64,000 nucleotides of DNA from assembly GCA_023014365.1 (NCBI GenBank), contig JAEBUN010000020.1:682001-746000 (forward strand), in the 5' to 3' direction. Below the pieces are notes generated by a model, which was not told where the DNA came from, ran no database searches, and was given only the letters and a program-made list of their open reading frames with translations. The DNA is from Lepiota brunneoincarnata (Eukaryota; Basidiomycota; Agaricomycetes; Agaricales; Agaricaceae). Both the position numbers and the translations under genes were made by a program. Shown one piece after another: positions 21,110 through 31,675 of this stretch. Positions within the stretch are counted from its first letter, which is position 1. Every line of letters starts with the position of its first letter.

Positions 21110-21738
21110 GCACAGGCCTGCTTACAATCAGCGGATCTGTGGGTCGGAGGTGGCAGTGCTGTGGGTGCAGCAGCAGCAGGAAGAAAGTCAGAGAGGGCCT
21201 CCCCAAGGACAGCAATGAATGGGAGCTGGCAGGCCATCACTGGTGTGAATGGGCACCGAAGCCCCAGGGTGAGGAGACGATGCCAAAAATTATGGCACTG
21301 AGAGCCGAAAGTGTTCAACTGCAGTCAATGTCTGTCGTCGCACCAAGGACAGTTAGGATCAGCACTCTTCATCACCTGCCAAGTAGTGACAAGGTGAGTA
21401 GTAAGGGGGGGGGTCCCACCCTGCAAAGTTCCAGGGGGAGGGGCCACAGCAATAGGAGCAGCCAACAGCACGCTGGGGGCAGGGGTAGGTGTTCCTGGAG
21501 GGGAGTCCAGGTCAGCATATGAATGGCCGTCATCGCTCTCAACGTTGGCAAAGGTGGCAGAGGCCTGTGCCTTCTTAGGGGTGCGAGCAAGCTCTTTGGA
21601 AGGAGAATCCTGGCTTGATGCTGGGAGACCCAGCGGGCAGCCAGGGGACCATTCAGCGGTGGTGCACTTGGGAGGTGGACGGGTCGGGGTTTTGGGTGGC
21701 ATGTCCTCCAGTAAACCAAGAGAATGTGCAAGATACAA
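21110..21738 (-). pseudogene. Pro-rich hypothetical ORF cut by element A
   Basis: Minus-strand frame starting near 21700 (MPPKTPTRPPPKCTTAE), Pro/Ser/Ala-rich, then NCPWCDDRH, a TGA near 21325 where CGA would give Arg, and a continuation (LNTFGSQCHNFWHRLL; ALSDFLPAAAAP) until the LTR boundary at 21109. A C-x2-C and scattered Cys/His residues are present, but no family is recognised. It interrupts RT of element D at its right edge and may be part of another retroelement's Gag. The part beyond 21109 is missing. Confidence 0.35.
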
Positions 21739-21779
21739 GAGCTAGAATCCTCACTCTATGAGCAGAGGGTGGACATGTG

Positions 21780-22373
21780 TCACTTGAAGGTGACGGTGAG
21801 AGCCAAAAGAGGAATGATCGAATTGGTGTATCCCATTGGAATAGATGTGAGTTGTAGGGTGCCGAGTGGGGACTGGAATGTGGTGAGGTCTTGGGACTTC
21901 TTGGCCAGCTCATGCTGATCGAAACCAACAAATAGGTCAAACACTCCATAACATCCTCGACCTCCGAACGATTCTGCATATTGCTCAACCATCGGTGGGA
22001 TGCCTGTGTCCTTGATTGCAACTGCATTAAGGGGCCATAAGTCATGCACAATGCAGAGTGACTTCCCGTCCTTCTTCAACACACAAAACCACCTTGAACG
22101 GTATGACAAATTTGATGGTTCATAAACTCCAGCCACAATCTTGGACTTGATAATTTCGACTACGTGATCAAAAATACCAGGTGGGATTGGAATGTTTCTG
22201 AGGCTCCAAGGTATGTGTTTGACTGTGGGGATTATAACTGGATCAAAATAATCTGATGAAAACCTGCCCTTCTCTTCTTCACACCAGGCAAATCCTTCCT
22301 CCTGAAGCCTGATAACATGGTGCACCAACTTCTCTTCTTCCGGCCATAAAAACTTGTCCTTGTTTACTTGCAT
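21780..22373 (-). pseudogene. Element D reverse transcriptase, truncated
   Basis: Minus-strand RT related to elements A and B (about half of the residues shared by eye): KFLWPEEEKLVHHVIRLQEEG, KIVAGVYEPSNLSYRSRWF, KKDGKSLCIVHDLWPLNAV, motif A GVFDLFVGFDQHEL, then LTSIPMGYTNS. It stops before the YxDD box, where unrelated sequence begins near 21810. RNase H and integrase of D are absent from the window. Confidence 0.8.
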
Positions 22374-22799
22374 TTTGTTCCTGCATTCTTGGGTGTAACG
22401 GGTGCCTGGGATGAAAGTGGGAGCTTGGAAAGGAATAACTGGTAGGTTCTTGAGGGGATCTGATGGTATTCAACAGACAATTCAGAAATCTTCAGGTAGC
22501 ATGGTAGTGACTGGTTTGACTTGGTGAGTGACTTTCTTGTATGCGAATGCTAATACTGATTCTTGGGGTGACATGAGGGTGGCAAGAGAAACTTCATATA
22601 TTTCTTTGACTTTGGTGACTGGCTCGAATTCTGTGGTCATAAATGTGATTGGAGATAACATGAAGCAGGAAAGAGATTGGAATGACAGGGATTGGGACAT
22701 TGTTGGATTGGGATCTGATCCTGATTGATCAAAATGGCAAGGTGCGTCTCCTCGACAAATAGCCAAATCATTGATACTTAAAAACCCACAAGAGTAGAG

Positions 22800-23880
22800 G
22801 AGGGGAGTGGTTTACGCACACGAGGCTGAGTAGGAACTATGATTACTGCTTGAGTGTTGGGATCGATGAGCGTAATATGAGCATCGCCATTGGTAAAATG
22901 GCATGTATTGGCTTGTGCAAGGGTGAGGAATGGTCAGCCAAGGAGCATTTCATATGATGTGTCGGCGATAACCTGTGCCTGTAGGTAAAAGTCACAGCTT
23001 CCTGATTGACACTCGAAGATTTGGTAAGAGTTCCATCATCTTGTTACACGATTGATTGGCTGACTGCATAACCATTTTGTGGTTGGACAGAATTGGCATA
23101 CCTCCAAGCCTCTCCCAAATGTCGTGATGGAGACCAATAATCTGAGAACCCTCATCCAGGATAGCTTGGACATCAACATGACCTTCAAGTCAAACTGGGA
23201 TTGTCCAGAGTTCTTCAACAGACTTTGCAACAACTAGCCCTGACGTGTTGGGAACCTCTTGAATAAATGCCTCAACTGGTTCCTCAGCCTCTTCAAGGAT
23301 CTTGGTGGCTACCGTCCCATCAACTGGTACCTTCCTAGTAGTGACCTGATCCTTCAGGTACCTGCAAACATCTGGTGATATGGTGTAGAGTTCCTTCTGT
23401 GTTAGTGTCACTGTGCTCTCCAAACCCTTTTCTATAACCTTTTGTATCATAATGGTGTCTTCTATAGGTGTTTTGAAGCGAAATTGAGGACCATTCGAGA
23501 TCGGAACATTGGATGATGAAATTGGGGGTGGGTTTGCTGGCTGCTTCGATTTGTTGGGCACTGACTTGGCTGTGGACCTGGCTGCTATCTCTACACGTTT
23601 CCGAATCTCTCCTGCTTGTTTTGCAGCAGTAACTACCATGGTGTCCAGAATCCACAGCTCTTCAAGTTTGGCCACTGAGACTTCTTCAGGAGGTGTTTCT
23701 TGGGGAAGGGATGGGGTGTCTGTGACTGAGTAGTGATATTGCTGAGCTGGGGATGGGGATACTTCAAGAATGTTGGTCAAAACTGTGGGCTGTGTGCGAG
23801 ACTTGTGCCAGTTGTCTATATGCTCTTTAATGCATCCACCTGGAGCAACACAGGATGTCACCATGGTCCCATCATTCAAT
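22800..23880 (-). pseudogene. Element D protease region
   Basis: Minus-strand sequence with QAILDEGSQIIGLHHDIWE-like protease start (about 23130-23190); the retropepsin triad D-S/T-G is replaced by D-E-G. The upstream part (23190-23879: MNDGTMVTSCVAPGGCI; RDSVEELWTIPV near the end) is the Gag-PR spacer with VEAFIQEVPNTSGL and KELYTISPDVCRYLKD, parallel to element A's spacer (GELLALSPLYRNAYR). Frame breaks near 23010 and 23190. Confidence 0.6.
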
Positions 23881-25250
23881 ACAACTCTTCCAAATTCATC
23901 TCACCTGCAAAGTCCTCAAGCAACATAGTCTGCAATTACTGGGCAGTTTCGGTGGAAGTGGTTGGGATCAAGGCATCCAAGACATCCATTGGGTCGAGGA
24001 CATGGGGGTCCTGGGGTGTAGAAAGCAGCTCTGTGCTGTACCATGGGTGAGCTTCCTTGACTATGATTACTGTCATTATGGCTGATACCGAGCTTTGATG
24101 CGAGCTTGGAGATAAATGTGTCAGATACCATAATCTGCTCCAAACTAGACATATCAAAGGTCTCGCATGGTACTACCAGTGCTGGTGCTGCTAGGATGTT
24201 GAAATGGGGTTGGGAATGGGATGTGAGGGGGTAGGAGCCTATCTCAGCAGCTGCAGAATTTGATGCGAGAAGAAATCTAGCTGCATCTGCAACATCGCTC
24301 ATACTCCATGCATGGTGTAATGGATGGTCTGGTTGTTTTACTTGGAGCCTTGATGTGACTCAATCACGGAATTCTCGATCGAAATCCCTTGAGGAACAGT
24401 AGCATCCCTTTCTCTGAGAGATACCTCATTTTGTGCAACAAGCCAGTCAGAAACCATAATGAAATTTTGATAGTACTTGCCAAACTGATACTGTGATCGC
24501 ATGGGCTCTCTAGATTGCTGGTCAGGCTATGATGTTGAGATCGGTAGGTGTGTACTTTCTACTTTCATCCTGCTCCTGGATACAATTCCATGATTTTGTG
24601 TTTGAAGGCACCCCAGTTTCCTCCTGTAACAGATGGACAGCTCTTCCAAATCTCATATTCCCTCCATTCGAGGTAATGCAAAGTGTTCTCGATTAGCTCT
24701 CTCTGGGACAAATTGCAGGACCTTCCCAATACCTCTACCTCATTCAGAAATCGTCGGAGGGATAATGGGTGGCCATCAAATTTTGGGGCCCCTCTGTCAT
24801 GTGGGCTGGGCATGGATTGAGTGGAATGAAAAATTACTGGGGCCAGTGCTGGTGCTGGTGCTGGTGCTGGAAAATTATGATGTCCTGGCACTGCCAGAGT
24901 GCCTGTAGTACCCCAGTCAGGGGAAACAAAGGAGGGTCAAGGGGGCATTGCACTTCCAATGTTTGTATCATCTGATGCCCTAAAATGGATGTGGCTGGGG
25001 TTTGGGGTCACTGGAGGACCTGGTAAGCATAGCTCGAGATGGTGTCTCAGGAACTGTGGGTTCAATTGTTGGAGACATGTTATCAGATTTGGAATCAGAA
25101 GCCAGGTCGGATCTGGGAGTTGATGGACCAAAAAAAAAACTGGTAAGGCCTGGAAGGTGGTTGTCAACAAGTGGACTATGTATGGCAAGGAGGACCTCTT
25201 GGGCAAGGTTTTGGTCAGGAATCAGTTTTGTATTAAGACTGGATCAAAAA
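23881..25250 (-). pseudogene. Element D gag with zinc knuckle
   Basis: Minus-strand gag debris. Zinc knuckle near 23945-24000 (CLGCLDPNHFHRNCPV: C-x2-C-x4-H-x4-C). N-terminal capsid-like part 24891-24565 (APKFDGHPLSLRRFLNEVEVLG; LIENTLHYLEWREYEIWKS). A (GCTGGT)n-like run near 24845-24870 encodes an Ala/Pro repeat. Frames are interrupted near 24310-24560. Confidence 0.6.
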
Positions 25251-25260
25251 CCCCCTCACT

Positions 25261-25271
25261 GGTGGGCTCCA
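25261..25271 (-). promoter_or_regulatory. Primer-binding site of element D
   Basis: Minus strand TGGAGCCCACC, identical to the site in A, B and C and again two bases from the LTR end. It marks the 5' end of element D, whose LTR lies to the right. Confidence 0.55.
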
Positions 25272-25273
25272 GT

Positions 25274-25700
25274 TGAAGTGTGGGCAATTGGTGTGTGTTT
25301 GAGAGGGGATGTGAGGTACGACTGCTACCGCTGGTCATTATGGGTTTTGACCCAGACGTGTTTGAAAGAAGGTGAAGGAACAAGTGTGCATGGGCACTTT
25401 TTACAAGACTTGGGGTCATATTTTTCTGGTCCCTATTCTACACATCCATGTCAGTGTTCGCAAACTGCGTCCTGAGTCCCACTGTACATCTTACTTGTAT
25501 GTTTACTGCCGTCTTGCTTCTTTTGTACCACACATGTTCCTGCTGCCATTATTGTTCTATCATGTTATTGTGTTTATTGTCCTTCAGACAATCACCTGTA
25601 GACCAGTGTAGATATAAATACTGTCCTATTTGTGTAGTTATACTTCAGCTCTCGCGCCGAGGCTGAATATATATGTTTCATATCTTTACAATCCGAAACT
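25274..25700 (-). repeat. Probable 5' LTR of element D (right boundary unknown)
   Basis: Begins TGAAGTGTGGG on the plus strand, comparable to TGAAAAGG of element A's LTR, exactly where a LTR should start relative to the primer-binding site. The minus strand carries TATA-like boxes (atatatattcagcc near 25668; tatttatatctac near 25615). I could not find a matching outer terminus or target duplication, so the end coordinate is nominal. Confidence 0.4.
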
Positions 25701-25745
25701 GTATTTAAGGTAGATAGGGCATTTTGAGCAGAAAAGCTGAAACAA

Positions 25746-25771
25746 AAGTGATAATAATAATAATAATAATA
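25746..25771. repeat. ATA trinucleotide microsatellite plus purine-rich tract
   Basis: Seven or so ATA units followed by a purine-rich run to about 25800 and a second purine-rich run at 25860-25915. Located upstream of the pseudouridine synthase gene. The region 25700-26100 otherwise shows no gene I can support. Confidence 0.7.
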
Positions 25772-26105
25772 AAAGAAAGGAAAGGAAAAGAAAAGCCAGT
25801 TGAATGGCTCATCAAGTGGCTCGATGACAGTTGCGGTTGTGTAATTCGAGTGTGGAATGGAAACGGAGAGAAAAGAGAAAAGAAATGGGGAGAAAAGAGA
25901 AAAGAAATGTATGAGGGGCACATACTGTGAGACAGTGGGCCTTCGAGGGGCCCTTTTGTAAGGTGTGGATACCCGCCCGATATGCAGAGTTGGGGCGCAG
26001 ATGTGTGGGTGGCATGGCGATGGACAAATTTGATGTCGGAATGAAATGTCGGGTTTGAAATTCTGAAGTTGGGAAATCGGGTCGGAATGAGGAGACGTCC
26101 GAAGA

Positions 26106-27360
26106 TTGTCTGTCCGGACTAGTGAGGAGAGGTCGTGCGTTGGTGGCTCTGCTGCCAGCGCGCGTCCGATCCTTACACGACCAAGGCGTCTAGAACATGT
26201 GACCAACATCCAGTTGTCACACTCAGATATCCCAAACCCAATGCCTACCCCGAAGTCCCATATACGCTCAGCAGCACTGGCTCTGCGAAAGGGGCTCATT
26301 TATCATGATAGAGGTATAATTTTGATTAACAAATCACGCGGCATGGTCTGTCAGTTGTCTCACGGCAAATCATCTGCAAAGGTGAGCAGACGACCACACA
26401 GAAGTTCATGACTCTCATACTGTGGTGGTAGTACGAGAATTTTAATATCCTTCTCAAAGGTAGTCACGCGTAGACGCCATGTCCATTTCTGACGACGGTA
26501 TCAGGTATCCGTGACGAGCTGAACATGTCCGAGAAGCCATTTCCCGTGCATCGACTAGACCAAGTGAGCATTCAAACCACTCTCTTGTTCATCTGCTCGA
26601 CTCGAAACAAGACACAACTGGGGCCCTTTTCCTTGCGCGCACCCGAGAGTGGGCACACAAGCTCCAACAACAGTTCCTGGAGGGTACTGTTCACAACACG
26701 TACCTCGCGTTGGTACACGGGGGACAAGAAAGATTCCCTCGGCGTCACGGTGTCATCAAAGTTTCCCTATCGCAGGAGGACGGTCGTGTTTTTCTGGATC
26801 CAGGAGGGAAGGAATGCGTAACGAAGTGGGAGGTCCTAGGATTTTCGGTATGTCAGTCTCCACCCACCCCTAGCCTTACACCTGTCTATCTCACTGCTGT
26901 CCAGCCGAGGGTACCTGTCACCCTTCTTCGGCCCCAACTTCTCACTGGTCATAAGCACCAACTGCGTATACATTTAGCGAAGTATCTGAAAGGTACTATC
27001 AGCCGAATAATTGAGTTCTACATTCATGGACGCTGTTTTGGCCCCCATCCTCGGTGACAAACTATACGCCAGATACGAAACCACAGGAAACATCACGAAT
27101 GTCATCAATTACCCCACAAAAGAAATGTTCCTGCATTCTTCTGAGCTTTCTCTAATAGTGAGAATAAAATGCCACCTGTTCAGCTACCGATACTTACATA
27201 GTGTAACCAGCGCTTCAACAAGACAGGTCCAAATAAACGTTTTACCCAGACCTTCCGCGTCCCTGCGCCTTCAAAATTCCAGGTCCTCTGTCGAGACGCG
27301 AAGATACCGTTTGAGGCAAACATTCTAAAGGGAGAGATGTTCCTCAACGGGGAACAATAG
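26106..27360 (+). CDS. RluA-family pseudouridine synthase, multi-exon
   Basis: Isomerises uridine to pseudouridine in RNA. Exon 1 ends at 26381 and carries the family entry motif (LIYHDRGIILINKSRGMVCQ). Exon 26474-26563 ends in PFPVHRLDQ, the HRLD box with the catalytic Asp. Exon 26612-26847 gives TTGALFLARTREWAHKL and YLALVHG; exon 26905-26981 gives LLTGHKHQLRIHLA; exon 27016-27157 gives APILGDKLYA and FLHSSELSL; exon 27202-27360 ends at TAG. These are the conserved RluA blocks in order. The start may be Met 26106 or Met 26241. The 26563/26612 joint leaves the frame one base short with GT-AG ends, so either a base is missing or the gene is damaged. Related fungal and animal enzymes of this type act in mitochondria; location here is not shown. 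Confidence 0.75.
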
Positions 27361-27416
27361 ACTTTGTACAAATGGCATTTTCGAGTAAAGCTTTCTTCTC
27401 AATCTAAATCGGACAC

Positions 27417-27917
27417 TTGAATAACCATAACACCAGCCGGTTTCCCAAGGCAAAGATCATCGTTGGGCATCTTGGTGAACGCATTCCGTCTGATTTGGTC
27501 CGCATTGACGAGCGTGAGCCATTGTATTTGGCTTCGTCACTTGTCTTCCTAGCTCACATGTGGACTATAGAACTTATGCGCCAATTAGATCTTGGTATGC
27601 CAATGAAGCGCAATGTAAGCTCATACTGGCGAACCAATATCTGGGAAACAACCTCTGGAAACTTTGCCACCCCCCCTGTTGAAGTTCCACATGGAAACCA
27701 TTGGGTTGGATCGCATCATGTACTCTGTTGACTACCCTTTCCTGAGTGCCATTTCCGATTGTATGGTTCTGGTGCATTGACGGAGCATGTTGTCTAGGTG
27801 GCGATACCTGAAGGAGAAGCATGGGTCAAGGCGTTGGATCGTGTCTTTATAAAGAGGGAGCTTGATAGTCTCAAACGCGATGTTGCGATTAGAGTCCTTG
27901 GTCTTGACAAAGACTAG
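27417..27917 (+). pseudogene. Amidohydrolase (decarboxylase-like) C-terminal remnant 1
   Basis: Only the C-terminal third of an amidohydrolase-2 family protein (2,3-dihydroxybenzoate/aminocarboxymuconate-semialdehyde decarboxylase type): FPKAKIIVGHLGERIPSDL (metal-ligand His region), RTNIWETTSGNFATPP, then after a frame slip at a C run (about 27670) GLDRIMYSVDYPF. A 3' exon follows (27798-27917: EGEAWVKALDRVFIKREL, VLGLDKD, TAG). The intron between them starts CTGAGT instead of GTGAGT, so the donor is lost. The N-terminal half with the metal-binding HxH is missing. Confidence 0.7.
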
Positions 27918-28059
27918 GCACGCCTACAGGCGAGAGGAAAGAAATAAAGATAAAGATAATAAAGATCACATGAGTGACGGAAGATAGCCGATTCGCTACA
28001 GGCCATTTGAGCACGCGTTACCAGATATGTCACAGGTCAGCCATTCGCGCTAAACCACC

Positions 28060-30976
28060 ATGACGGACATACAGATGGAATCCGATACGCTTCCCTCGCC
28101 CCTACGCACCGGGATGGATGAACCGATGGACACCGACACGCCATCTTCCTCTGGGCCACTGAATCTAGGAGGCGTTGATCTGTCTGGGTTCAACAAGAAG
28201 ATGAAAGAACACTCGGATCGACTTCGTTGGCGAGATTATTTTGGATTGGCTGGGGATGACGCGGAAATGTTTCGTTTCCAACTTCCGCAAGTTTTGCAAC
28301 ACCTCACAATGGAATTGGCGCACACGGACTTGAAGGATGCCGTCATCAAAACCATGTCCGCCGCCGATGCCGCGAGCACAGCAACCAAACTTGACAATGA
28401 AGAGTTGGAACAGTGGAAGATTGGATTGTGGGATGGTATAAAGAAGAATGATTGGCGCAAGCTAATTCAGCGTCGTATGTGCATCTCGAGCCATTCGCTC
28501 TGCTGCAAGACAATAAAATACCGCGCAGCTTCGCTTCATGTAGCATCCCCTAGTGAGGAATCTATCGAATCCATCATCAACGTCGAGGACCAAGAAACAG
28601 GTATGTCGTCGGGAACCAGGTTCAAATGCTTACCGACATTTACTTTACCACACAGCCACTCAGAGGTCTTGGGAACACGAGTTTCGGGGCGACGCTGCAG
28701 AAGGCCTATGGCAGCACATTCTGAAACACCACCGACCTGACGACACAGACATTTACGCCCAGTATGCTGCCATTGTCCAGTCTTCGGGTATGGGAAAGTC
28801 AAGAACTGTGGATGAACTAGCCAAGAAGTGTTTCGTATTGCCCTTAAATCTTCAGGCAGGAGGAAGTCCAGTGGTACTGTTAGTTTCGGCTTGGGCATTT
28901 GTGGTACTTGATCATACTTTCATCCTTCTTTCAGGGTATCCCCCTCCGGATCGCCATGTTCGAGATTATCTCATTCCTGCCAGTTCAAGGACAGCTACCT
29001 TCAATCGTGCCAGTGCTTTCCTTGAGGCCCTATTCAAACATGCAGCTGATTATATCCGTCTTGACAAATCATCCAATTATGTTGGATTTGCGCGAACATT
29101 CAGAGAGCGCATGACTGAGGGTCAGATGATGGCAAGTCATAACAAATTTCGGAGAGAGTTCTACAGTCAAGTCATCGGCAAGGCAGAGGCCCTATTACAG
29201 GAAAAGGTATGTGATTACCCAGATACATCATTATAGCTCGCCAATGTTTTAGGCTAGATTGCCAGAATAGGGACCACAGGCAATCACGATTCCCCCCTTT
29301 ATTCTGCGTTCAAGGCACTTGACGATCTGCTCCAGGACCAGTGGCTGCAGGAACAGAAGACGGTGAAACCCCAAGAGAGCCCCCGGCTTGTTGTCCTAGC
29401 GTTTGATGAAGCACATACATTGACCGAGCGGCAACCGACTTCCACCGGGGATGATTGGTCCATATTCAACGAACTTCGCCGTGTGCTACGAGCGCTAAAT
29501 GGCCTTCCTTTGTTCTCGCTCTTCTTGTCAACAACTGGCAAAGTTTCTCAGTTTGCCTCTGCTGCTGGAGAGGACCTTTCGATGAGAGTTGTCAAGGGTG
29601 ACTTGCGCATCATTGAACCCTACACGGATCTTGGCTTCGACCATCTCGCACATAAGATCAGTTTGGATGGCTCATGGACCCTGGAGCGGCTGACCGAGGA
29701 TGATCAGATCTGTAGTCTAGGCCGCCCCTTGTGAGTATCTGGATTATGCGCCAATCTTTGTAGTTATTTATGAGATGATGATAGATTTGCAACCCGGAAC
29801 CAATATGGCACAGGCACTATCAAACTCGATATCATTCGGTTCGCTGCTGCAAAACTCCTCAACGCAGACCGGCGCCCATCGGAACTCTCCGCTGATCAAC
29901 ATCTGGCATGCCTATCCCAACGAATTCCTATTGAATTCAACTCGACCAATTATATGTCTCAGAAGAACGAGAGGAAGCAGGTGGAAGGACACATGCGAGT
30001 CTGCCTCAAAATCGACTCCGCCTTCGAGACCATGGTAACGACGTCCTCGTCTGAACCGATCCTCTCAGAGGCTGCCTATTACGTCATGCAAGGCCCCTCT
30101 TTCGCAGCACCACAGGCACTGAAGCAGGTGATGCAAGGATTTTCAATATCGAAGGGTGACCGTGGCGAGTTCCTGGTCCTCTTGTTGTTGATTCTTGCCC
30201 GTGATGCAGCTGTTGGTCCCCCTGACCCAAACGCGCGGCCAGAGACAGGAAAGCGCTGGATTGGGATGGCAGATTTCTTATATGGCCATGTCTTCCGCAA
30301 GCACATCATTCCTTCAGGCTTTATAGATCAACACACGATCGATGCTCTAAATAGGCTTTCCAAGGACTTCGGTGACGCACATATCTACTTCACTCACTTC
30401 GCAAAGGTTCACGAGTACAAGGCCATTGATATCACCTCGCTGTTGTTGCTCAAAGGCCGAGGGGCAGCAGTGTTATGTGCAAATAGCCAAGCGGGAGTTG
30501 ATGCTATTAACGTGTTTTTGGTGAAGGGTACGCAGTTGGTTAGGGATAATGCAGGACTTATTCTCCACCAAGTCAAGAATGACTCGCGCTATTCAGCAAC
30601 TCCTAAACAGAAGCTGTTCGATGATATGGACCCTTATGGCCTCGAGATCCTCGAAGAGAATGCCCCTGCCGTTCCCTTGGTCAAGATTGTGTTTGCCCTA
30701 GCCGCAACGAAGCCCTGCCTGAAGGTTGTGCGCCACGACTCACTCGAAAACTACAATGCCGTCGTCTACGAGATTTGGTGTGCAGGCCTTTCTAAAGATA
30801 TCCTAGGTCCAATCGAGCAAACGAATGTGGGTGTTTGGGATGCACTGCTTCAAGCTTCGTTCGGTTGGAAAGAATTATACAAGACCCCTTCGGTAGTAAC
30901 AAGTAACCTACGAAGAACTGCAACTCCAGGTGCAGCACGAGATGCCGCCCACTATTCTAGCTGGGCAGAGCGGTAG
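28060..30976 (+). CDS. P-loop NTPase of unknown function, 895 aa, five exons
   Basis: Five exons (28060-28600, 28656-28865, 28935-29206, 29258-29730, 29785-30976) join in phase through GT-AG introns to 896 codons including the TAG stop. Residues about 223-230 (SSGMGKSR) form a Walker A-like loop and 385-394 (LVVLAFDEAH) a Walker B with DEAH. An acidic N-terminus (MDEPMDTDTPSSSG) precedes. The C-terminal half (about 500-895) has GRGAAVLCANSQAGVDAI and IVFALAATKP but no motif I can name. The layout (short N-term, SSGxGKS loop, GYPP-type segment after it, large C-term) resembles large Agaricomycete NTPase families linked by some authors to Crinkler-type effectors; that link is only an impression. 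Flanked on both sides by amidohydrolase fragments. Confidence 0.8.
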
Positions 30977-31156
30977 TTTACTTCAGGAGGAAGAACCAAC
31001 CAGAAAGTAGGCACCTCTTCTTGCTAGGCCCTACTTGTAAGATCCTTTTTGTTGTTTGTGTCCTTCGATAGTGTTTTGTCATCTTTGGATTGTGCTTTGC
31101 TGCGCTAGGAATAAATTCACTTTTCTCACATGACTCAAGTCCCTCGCTCCTAGGTT

Positions 31157-31274
31157 TCGATGTCTGAGGGTGAGGCATGGGTTAAAATGTTGGGCAATGT
31201 CCTTTCAAAGAGGGAGCTCGAAAGCCTCAAACGTGGTGTTGCAATTGGGATGCTTGGTCCGGACAGGGACTAGC
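31157..31274 (+). pseudogene. Amidohydrolase last-exon remnant 2
   Basis: After a CTAG acceptor the plus strand reads VSMSEGEAWVKML, LSKRELESLKRGVAI, LGPDRD and stops with TAG. It matches the last exon of the remnant at 27798-27917. No upstream exon remains between the NTPase stop (30976) and this piece. Confidence 0.65.
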
Positions 31275-31297
31275 ATATGCCCAAGGTTGTACCCTTG

Positions 31298-31512
31298 CAT
31301 CATGTACTCTGTTGATTATCCCTTCGTGAGTGCAACAAGTCTTGGCAAGGTGGTCCTAGTTGAAAGGGGGCATCGATGTCGGAGGCAATCCCCATCACTG
31401 AAGGGGAGGCATGGGTTAGGACACTGAGGCGTGGTCCTTACGAAGAGGGAGCCCTACTGCTTCAAGCGTGGAGTTGCAATTAAAGTTCTTGGTCAGAACA
31501 AGGACTGCTGAC
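31298..31512 (+). pseudogene. Amidohydrolase remnant 3, degenerate
   Basis: RIMYSVDYPF followed by a good GTGAGT donor (about 31326), an intron-like stretch and ITEGEAWVRTL, then frame-shifted CFKRGVAIKVLGQNKD. It is a third copy of the same C-terminal region in tandem with remnant 2. Frameshift near 31425 makes it non-coding. Confidence 0.6.
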
Positions 31513-31675
31513 CGCTTTGGACGTGGCGTTATTTCTGCTTCCCCGAACGAAGGATGAGCACAGGTGTATTGCAAACATGCAGATCCACGATGCAAATACA
31601 TATGCAGGAACATAGTTCCCTCTACCCGACTATGGACATTGTTTTGAGAATACCGGGTCGAGTGCATTGAATATG

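Noticed and set aside
24840..24872. ctggtgctggtgctggtgctg run as a separate microsatellite feature
   Set aside because: It lies in frame in element D gag and codes an Ala/Pro repeat; noted there instead.
25592..26299. 235-codon minus-strand ORF upstream of the pseudouridine synthase
   Set aside because: Low-complexity Tyr/Phe/Ser runs come from the microsatellite and purine tracts read in antisense, and it overlaps the first exon of the plus-strand gene.
26993..27015. A 23-nt intron in the pseudouridine synthase, and a general pattern of off-by-one splice joints in host genes
   Set aside because: Re-reading gave canonical alternatives: GTATCT donor at 26982 here, later acceptors in the diflavin gene (34033), the NTPase (29257) and the SDR. 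Only the 26563/26612 joint stays unexplained.
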